A stretch of DNA of 64,000 nt, taken from the NCBI RefSeq assembly GCF_032854445.1, contig NC_088295.1, positions 51,015,385 through 51,079,384 of the forward strand, in the 5' to 3' direction. Of this stretch, positions 61,401 through 64,000 are shown one piece after another. The stretch comes from Liolophura sinensis. Lineage: Eukaryota > Mollusca > Polyplacophora > Chitonida > Chitonidae. The notes under the pieces are model-generated. The model was not told the DNA's origin and ran no database searches. It saw nothing but the letters and a program-made list of their open reading frames with translations. Position 1 is the first letter of the stretch, and each line of letters begins with the position of its first letter. A program made the translations under genes and the position numbers.

Positions 61401-63106
61401 TAGTACGAACCCTGAATGAGAATGATCGGATTCATTATACTTCACCAGTGCAAATTATTTAATTTTTCCAATGGTGGCAAATTAGTTTAGTGCATTACTT
61501 TCATATTGTTTTCTTATTTGACATTCAATTGGGCCTTGATGCTTAGCCACCGGTATCGCTGTAAGGAACATAACAGCTTTAATTTGAATTTTTTATTTGA
61601 TTTCATGGGATGAAACTGGACAGAACCCAGAGAAAACCCACAACCATTCTCAGGTTGTTGCCAGACCTTCCCACATACAACTGGAAAGGAAGCCAGAATG
61701 AGCTGGAGTTGAACTCATGGCAGTCACACTGGTAAGAGGCTCCTGGGTTAGCATGCTGCACTAGCACACTAAACACCAGGTCACGAATAGATGTCCCAAT
61801 AAAGGAATATGTATATGTCGGGATAACTGTGGGCAGCTATAGATATACAACCAAGGAATGGGGACTGTAAATGAACATCTGAACAGCCAACAAACTACAA
61901 GGACAGCAACCTTAATTGTCATTACTGGTACAATTTACAAAAGCTGTGGAATGTAACTCTGTGTATCAAGTAACACCAAGTGTTGAGAGAGTTACGGGGA
62001 ATAACTGCTTCTAATGTGTCGGATCGATGTACGCCACATTTACCCCATATTCACACACGCATTAAATCTTCCCTAGTGTAAATCGATGTCAACTGAGTGA
62101 TACCCATAATCAACTAATCTGTTCTGAGTCTCGCTGAACGAAAAACGATCCATGACAACTGCACAAATTCACAAAATAAATACATTTTCAGACGCTACAC
62201 CCACTGTGGCCGTAAGCCGTCTGTCACCATTGGGATCACTTGTGAGAAGAAACAAGGCTTAAGCAATAAGCGCCATCCGACGACAGGGGGAGTGAACCAG
62301 CCAAACGGACAATCAGACTTGCCTAGTGTTACTATAATGACTGCCAAAGGCATTATCTCCCTTCAACGACCTTATTTTTTTTTTTCTGTACTCACATCGA
62401 TCACGCAACTCGTATGTATGACTATCAGAATGGGATGGTGGCCACAGTGCGTATAGTGTCTGACAATGTATTTATTTTGTAAAGTTGTATTGTTGTCATG
62501 GATCGTTTTTGGTTCAGCGAGACTCAGAACAAACTAGTTGATTGCACCTGGGGACCACTTGGTTGACATCCATTTACGATAAGAAAGATTTAATGCGCGT
62601 GTAAAGATGCGGTAGATATGGCTTATCCCCGATATGCCATATTAAAAGCAGTTATCCTCCGTAATTCTCCCAACACTCTGTGTTGGTCGATACAGACTGT
62701 TACATTCCGCAACTAAATTTACAACTGCCCAACAGGTGTAAATTTTCGTTCACTGTCGACAAAAAAAGAAACAACCGAGTACTTCCAAATTCGTGAATAC
62801 GGCCTTAAACAGCAATGAATCAAAGAATCAATCTTCTACTTTCTATTTACGAAAACTGGGTCCTTAATGACAGACTCATAACCATTGTGATTTATGTGAA
62901 GTCAAACCTTTCCTTGGTCCAAAAGGTCCATTGAAAACCTTGTCCTTCCCAATGACACTTTCTGATACTAACTGAAGCAGCCCAGTGACATCTGATGAAT
63001 AATTTCGTAATGATTTTTTATGATCTAATTCTTGAGGAAGAGCATAAAATTTTCTGTTTCTAGCAGCCTGCTGGCTGCCATTTTCACGTGGCCTGTTCAC
63101 GTCCAT
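28290..63106 (-). CDS. Cysteine desulfurase-like / TtcA-like PP-loop fusion protein (25 exons, 1118 aa)
   Basis: Twenty-five GT-AG exons join without a phase break into 3357 nt. Residues about 1-450 form a class V PLP aminotransferase of the NifS/SufS type. It has the YMDYTASGR start, GNTHTT at 95-100, the SGCTG loop at 136-140, EHH at 163-165, PLP-ring Asp242 in FWDYATAAPY, PLP lysine 277 in SVHKFVGG, and RGGCACAGPY at 420-429 carrying the candidate persulfide cysteines 423 and 425. Residues 450-575 are an extension and 576-864 a Ser-rich disordered linker encoded by one exon. Residues 865-1118 form a TtcA-like ATPase with SGGKDS at 883-888, CSFC at 961-964, GQHLDD, LRVIRP and a later CPAC at 1051-1054. 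In E. coli, TtcA is an Fe-S enzyme that thiolates C32 of tRNA using sulfur from IscS. The fusion would combine donor and acceptor; this function is inferred. No targeting peptide is evident. Confidence 0.9.
29039..29092 (-). CDS. Fusion gene exon 24
   Basis: Residues 1042-1059: LPVIAENCPACFEAPK. Cys1051 is the likely third Fe-S ligand by comparison with TtcA Cys222. Confidence 0.92.
29768..30045 (-). mobile_element. SINE family A, full length
   Basis: Minus-strand copy from the (TTTA)n tail through ATTGGTGTTTTACGCCGTAC to the head GAGCCACGGAGGC, in intron 23 of the fusion gene. Confidence 0.9.
30257..30329 (-). CDS. Fusion gene exon 23
   Basis: Residues 1017-1041: EGDLRVIRPFVYVREKALRE, a TtcA-type RPL/FxYVRE motif. 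The donor is GTGGGT. Confidence 0.93.
30749..32150. repeat. Minisatellite of mixed 37-bp and 26-bp units
   Basis: About 40 units. The full 37-bp unit contains GGTTGACAGGTCTCTGTAGC and ACAGCCATGCCACCGGT; the 26-bp form lacks 11 internal bases. It lies in intron 22 of the fusion gene and yields long stop-free minus-strand frames. Confidence 0.92.
32488..32505. repeat. (TA)n microsatellite at a splice donor
   Basis: About nine TA units that overlap the end of the GTAAGTATAT donor of fusion exon 22. Confidence 0.9.
32511..32573 (-). CDS. Fusion gene exon 22
   Basis: Residues 996-1016: SFLMSFFYNGILRTMKASYT. The donor GTAAGT runs directly into a (TA)n tract. Confidence 0.9.
32860..32915. repeat. 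Short repeat (CCCCCTGACATCAAA)n
   Basis: About four units of roughly 15 bp, in intron 21 of the fusion gene. Confidence 0.8.
33056..33665. repeat. Satellite-like tandem repeat, about 170-bp units
   Basis: Three to four diverged units marked by GGTAACCATGACAACCGC (33196, 33366 and 33538), with GTGAGTCACGACACATCG and GTATCCACCAAAAAT. Intron 21 of the fusion gene. Confidence 0.75.
33758..33911 (-). CDS. Fusion gene exon 21 (CxxC motif)
   Basis: Residues 945-995, with CASICSFCSRMKRGRIYACA and LALGQHLDDLAE. Cys961 and Cys964 match the TtcA CxxC Fe-S ligands; GQHLDD matches the TtcA GHHxDD site. Confidence 0.95.
34165..34515 (+). mobile_element. SINE-like element
   Basis: GGGACCTTAGTCTTGTGGGT at the 5' end and ATGGTGTAAGTGAAAAATTC, then CAATCAGATAAATAAATAAA at the 3' end recall a SINE body and tail, but the sequence differs from family A. 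Single copy in this window. Confidence 0.5.
34716..34833 (-). CDS. Fusion gene exon 20
   Basis: Residues 906-944: FEFGAVTVDPQTPSYDPSPL, then KDYLAVLGVPYFYES. This corresponds to the second strand-helix unit of the PP-loop fold. Confidence 0.92.
35137..35259 (-). CDS. Fusion gene exon 19 (PP-loop SGGKDS)
   Basis: Residues 865-905: YSMLRVNDRVLVCLSGGKDS, then LSLLHTIRQYQF. SGGKDS is the ATP-pyrophosphatase loop of N-type PP-loop enzymes. Confidence 0.95.
35683..36549 (-). CDS. Fusion gene exon 18 (disordered linker, 867 nt)
   Basis: Residues 576-864. It opens with CPELPDYTMIFDEESRPFRW, then runs Ser/Glu/Gln-rich with GQSSQESSHRGQSSEGGCQS, and ends KKTKILKWHCPGKKIFNPF. No fold is visible. It is by far the longest exon and joins the two enzyme modules. 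The acceptor AAGCAG is a NAGNAG tandem, so one Gln may be optional. Confidence 0.9.
37187..37231 (-). CDS. Fusion gene exon 17 (45 nt)
   Basis: Residues 561-575: ECLNQAKQLCETVYQ. The acceptor is TTTCAG and the donor is GTAGGT. Confidence 0.85.
37808..37912 (-). CDS. Fusion gene exon 16
   Basis: Residues 526-560: LFRDRKWLGHISYSS, then MTYKDPFTLRGQLPQNLQ. GT-AG boundaries, phase 0. Confidence 0.88.
38976..39023 (-). CDS. Fusion gene exon 15
   Basis: Residues 510-525: YMFNPQTGEWRARNHQ. Phase 0 on both sides, donor GTAAGT. Confidence 0.88.
39101..39405 (-). mobile_element. SINE family B
   Basis: Minus-strand copy beside the foldback element at 39433. Confidence 0.8.
39433..40196. mobile_element. 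Foldback-type element with long inverted arms
   Basis: The left arm (39433-39588) has three GGGTTCACCTTTATTGTAAA subrepeats followed by GATAAAAATCTATGTAACCT. The right arm (39997-40196) is the inverse complement, with five subrepeats. The 400-bp middle has no coding potential. No clear target-site duplication was seen. Confidence 0.75.
40568..40745 (+). mobile_element. SINE family A, 5'-truncated
   Basis: Body from TTCCTCTCCGGCCGTAAGTG to (AAAT)n; the tail is followed by further AAATAA/AAATTACCCA duplications to 40815. Confidence 0.85.
40844..40955 (-). CDS. Fusion gene exon 14
   Basis: Residues 472-509: PGFTRINLPYFITDEELDFV, then IQAVQIVATEGWKLLPK. This is the C-terminal helical part of the aminotransferase module. 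Confidence 0.9.
42750..42890 (-). repeat. 59-bp tandem duplication overlapping the exon 13 donor
   Basis: The 3' part of exon 13, its GTATGT donor and following intron bases are repeated 59 bp downstream, and a third partial copy follows after another 59 bp. Confidence 0.85.
42843..42902 (-). CDS. Fusion gene exon 13
   Basis: Residues 452-471: RLDRIHLRRYTEYSDREIL. A second copy of its 3' end and donor lies 59 bp downstream. Confidence 0.88.
43761..43822 (-). CDS. Fusion gene exon 12
   Basis: Residues 432-451: ALLGIDEELAQKYEELLAED. The acceptor is CTGCCAG and the donor is GTAAGT. Confidence 0.88.
44330..45600. repeat. Diverged tandem duplication, about 600 bp per copy
   Basis: 44330-44960 and 44990-45600 align through TATGCAAAT, CGCTGGAGTG, GATTGGCTGA, ACTCAGCTGA, GATGTGGAAAGCTT and AGATAAGTGATTGCA. 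Both copies lie in intron 11 of the fusion gene. Confidence 0.75.
45950..46390. repeat. Degenerate tandem repeat of about 60-65 bp
   Basis: Units share AATATACAAGAG, an A-rich run, AGCTTAACC and TTCAATC. About six weak copies, in intron 11 of the fusion gene. Confidence 0.6.
46828..47105 (-). mobile_element. SINE family A, full length
   Basis: Minus-strand copy with the (TTTA)n tail at 46828 and a tRNA-like head near 47100, in intron 11 of the fusion gene. Confidence 0.9.
47244..47448 (-). CDS. Fusion gene exon 11 (candidate catalytic cysteines)
   Basis: Residues 363-431, with RLPIFSFVV, LLHHNFISAVLNDVFGIQAR and GGCACAGPYAQ. Cys423 and Cys425 lie where desulfurases of this class carry the persulfide cysteine. 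Confidence 0.92.
48514..48671 (-). CDS. Fusion gene exon 10
   Basis: Residues 311-362: RYLQEPELREEAGTPDIVGS, then IRAGMVLQLKEAIG and REEELC. EAGTPDI is a conserved class V motif of this family. Confidence 0.92.
48932..49195 (-). mobile_element. SINE family A, full length
   Basis: Minus-strand copy with a small deletion between body and box B, in intron 9 of the fusion gene. Confidence 0.88.
49357..49430 (-). CDS. Fusion gene exon 9
   Basis: Residues 286-310: VLVAKKSLFQNPVPEGCGGG then SVFF. The donor is GTAAGT. Confidence 0.9.
49657..49733 (-). CDS. Fusion gene exon 8 (PLP lysine)
   Basis: Residues 260-285, with KDAVFMSVHKFVGGVSTPG. Lys277 in SVHKF is the expected Schiff-base lysine. It is separated from exon 7 by 5.4 kb, mostly a 56-bp array. 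Confidence 0.92.
49947..54312. repeat. 56-bp minisatellite, about 78 copies (4.4 kb)
   Basis: Highly uniform units contain ACATTGTGCCACTGTGTCTA, CTGCATGTACATG and CTATCCACACAAATACTGA. Variants (ACGACATT/AGGACATT/ACGACACT, GAACT/GGACT) are clustered in blocks. The array fills most of intron 7 of the fusion gene. Confidence 0.95.
55186..55367 (-). CDS. Fusion gene exon 7 (PLP aspartate)
   Basis: Residues 200-259, with CFSAASNITG and FWDYATAAPYVRVDMNP. Asp242 should contact the PLP ring nitrogen. The donor is GTGCGT. Confidence 0.92.
55859..55924 (-). CDS. Fusion gene exon 6
   Basis: Residues 178-199: VVQIREDEFGQISLDHLITE then LR. GT-AG boundaries, phase 0 on both sides. Confidence 0.9.
56046..56560. 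repeat. 72-bp tandem repeat, 7 copies
   Basis: Units of 71-72 bp contain GGTAAGCGTGCATGATGTCA and TTGTACAGTTAGTGAAAGGT. They lie in intron 5 of the fusion gene. Confidence 0.9.
57632..57697 (-). CDS. Fusion gene exon 5 (EHH motif)
   Basis: Residues 156-177: VVFVGPYEHHSILLPWREYG. The EHH histidine is the family position that stacks on the PLP ring. Flanking introns are phase 0. Confidence 0.9.
57812..58065 (-). mobile_element. SINE family A
   Basis: Minus-strand copy from the tail TTTATTTACTTGATTGG to the head region, in intron 4 of the fusion gene. Confidence 0.85.
58558..58675 (-). CDS. Fusion gene exon 4 (PLP phosphate loop)
   Basis: Residues 116-155: DIVRSAVNASEHDAVIFVG then SGCTGAVHK. 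The acceptor is TTTCAG and the donor is GTAAGA. Confidence 0.92.
59342..60290 (-). repeat. 68-bp tandem array derived from exon 3 and its donor, about 14 copies
   Basis: On the minus strand each unit reads as the last 62 bases of fusion exon 3 (ACCAGTGTGACCAGTCTACA ... GAGGCCAG) plus GTAGGT. It starts within the exon itself and extends about 0.9 kb into intron 3. Confidence 0.92.
60228..60344 (-). CDS. Fusion gene exon 3 (GNTHTT motif)
   Basis: Residues 77-115: SLSFIEDFI, then EVLPEYGNTHTTTSVT and ending YRHEAR. The donor CAG|GTAGGT is immediately followed by a 68-bp tandem array that copies this exon's 3' end and donor. Confidence 0.9.
60844..60980 (-). mobile_element. SINE family A, 3' fragment
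   Basis: Tail and part of the body only (TTTGATTGGTATTTTAGGGC, CAGCCAGCATTATGGTGGG), in intron 2 of the fusion gene. Confidence 0.7.
61231..61261 (-). CDS. Fusion gene exon 2 (31 nt)
   Basis: Encodes VMYMDYTASGR with both ends split. Its phase matches exons 1 and 3. The motif is conserved in class V aminotransferases of this group. Confidence 0.85.
61600..61775 (-). mobile_element. SINE family A, diverged 5' part
   Basis: Recognisable by CCCACAACCATTCTCAGGTT, the box B region and TGAGAGGC-like sequence in reverse. The tail is lost. Confidence 0.65.
62908..63106 (-). CDS. Fusion gene exon 1
   Basis: Residues 1-66, starting MDVNRPRENG and ending GPFGPRK, the usual N-terminus before the conserved DYTASG motif. 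The frame stays open upstream to 63316 but is low complexity there, so I chose the ATG at 63104-63106. The donor is GTTTGA. Confidence 0.75.
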
Positions 63107-63387
63107 GTCTATACACCTTTCCGGGAACCACCGTAGGATTCGGAAGCCAGTAAAAAAAAAAAACTGGTACAGTACATGGTTTAAATCATTATCCTTTAAT
63201 CTGGATTTACATGAATAACGAATTTCATCTTCAACGATATACCCTTTACAAGTAAAGCTCTGTTTAAAAATAAATAAATAAACTGTCAAAAAAAAGAAAG
63301 AAAGAAAAACGTTCATTTTTTAACAACAGCTAAAGCTCCCTCAATGTTTACTTCCCCTGACACAGTGAGCTAGATGGCGCTGTAACG
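63107..63387. promoter_or_regulatory. Candidate bidirectional promoter
   Basis: This stretch of about 280 bp separates the start codon of the minus-strand fusion gene from the candidate plus-strand exon at 63388. It has an AT-rich core with A-tracts and no TATA box I would trust. The promoter role is inferred from the head-to-head layout. Confidence 0.4.
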
Positions 63388-63453
63388 ATGACTTACCATT
63401 CATTGGATAATTTTAGCGCTGAGTTTGAACGTGGTGAATGCTACCAACGACAA
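63388..63453 (+). CDS. Probable first coding exon of a divergent gene (partial)
   Basis: ATG at 63388 opens 22 codons reading MTYHSLDNFSAEFERGECYQ and ends in phase 0 at a perfect GTAAGT donor. It is preceded by a four-codon upstream ORF (ATG GCG CTG TAA at 63374-63385). The rest of the gene would lie beyond the window. I do not recognise the protein. The composition looks coding, but one short exon is weak evidence. Confidence 0.5.
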
Positions 63454-64000
63454 GTAAGTTAAAATCAAGCTATTTCTCTTTCATGATTGCAGCTGTGATC
63501 GTATTTCATGTGAAGTATCTTGACAGTATAAAGGAGAAGAGTCAGGCATAATCACTGTGGTAATTGTAAAGCTGTCAACGGACTTCTGTTGCTTGGATGC
63601 CTTTCGGGTTGGACAATTCACGCTGAAGATCTTTACATAAAATGCTCTCTACTCCAGCCTGGTTTTCAGGTCTAAAATGCGAAATCTCTTGTCTATGGAA
63701 GTGAACAGTGATACTAAGTGACACCCGTACACCATACTTAGGGACCGCTGGTCAGTGTAGTTAGTCAACTGCCCATTGGCAAATTAGGTGTTCAAACGCA
63801 GACAACACAATGTTGACTGTCGATAAAATTAGCCTATTCAGTTTAATTCTAACTTTGTGAAGTTGCATTTGTAGACAGTGCCTGGTTTACGCCAGTTTCC
63901 TCCACCCTGGTCCATCCAGATTGACCAGTATGCTATTTATAAGTCTGACTTCATAACGGGTATCTCTTTAAGAAAGTGGAGATTTGATATGGTTTCAATA
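63454..64000. other. Probable intron of the divergent gene; no exon seen
   Basis: The stretch after the GTAAGT at 63454 holds no convincing exon, repeat or RNA gene. Confidence 0.4.

Noticed and set aside
63107-63316. Upstream extension of fusion exon 1 to an earlier Met
   Set aside because: The added residues are Phe/Leu runs from T-rich DNA followed by no conserved motif. A hidden upstream exon cannot be excluded.

Overview
The window is animal nuclear DNA. It has spliced genes with GT-AG introns and short exons, dense intronic minisatellites, (TA)n microsatellites, and many copies of at least two tRNA-derived SINE families. The SINE style (tRNA-like head, conserved body, AAATAA-type tail) and the gene content suggest a marine lophotrochozoan, most likely a mollusc. 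That assignment is an inference. No bacterial-type gene, CRISPR array or virus was seen.

Layout: (1) 858-7404, plus strand: the 3' end of a gene encoding tandem HAT/TPR-type helical repeats, best matched by the C-terminus of ZFC3H1 (nuclear RNA exosome adaptor). (2) 7405-16697: intergenic, with SINEs and a higher-order minisatellite. (3) 24964 down to 16698, minus strand: a complete four-exon TNF-receptor-superfamily gene of 409 aa (signal peptide, four cysteine-rich domains, one membrane span, a short tail without a visible death domain). (4) 24965-28289: intergenic with SINEs and a tandem repeat. (5) 63106 down to 28290, minus strand: a 25-exon gene of about 35 kb whose exons join in phase into one 1118-aa protein. 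Its N-terminal half is a class V PLP aminotransferase of the cysteine desulfurase type. Its C-terminal part is a PP-loop ATPase of the TtcA type (tRNA 2-thiocytidine synthesis) with SGGKDS and CxxC motifs. (6) 63388-63453, plus strand: a probable first coding exon of a divergent gene that shares a promoter of under 300 bp with (5).

The most interesting system is the fusion gene. It puts a sulfur donor (PLP cysteine desulfurase-like) and a sulfur acceptor/tRNA thiolase-like enzyme on one chain, two roles that are separate proteins (IscS and TtcA) in E. coli. The second notable theme is that several intronic tandem repeats start at, or are copies of, an exon's 3' end and its splice donor. The clearest is a 68-bp array of about 14 copies that repeats the last part of fusion-gene exon 3 together with its GT donor. 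A 59-bp array at exon 13 looks like an earlier stage of the same process.

All exon boundaries were worked out by hand from reading frame, splice consensus and phase. No database search or transcript was available.
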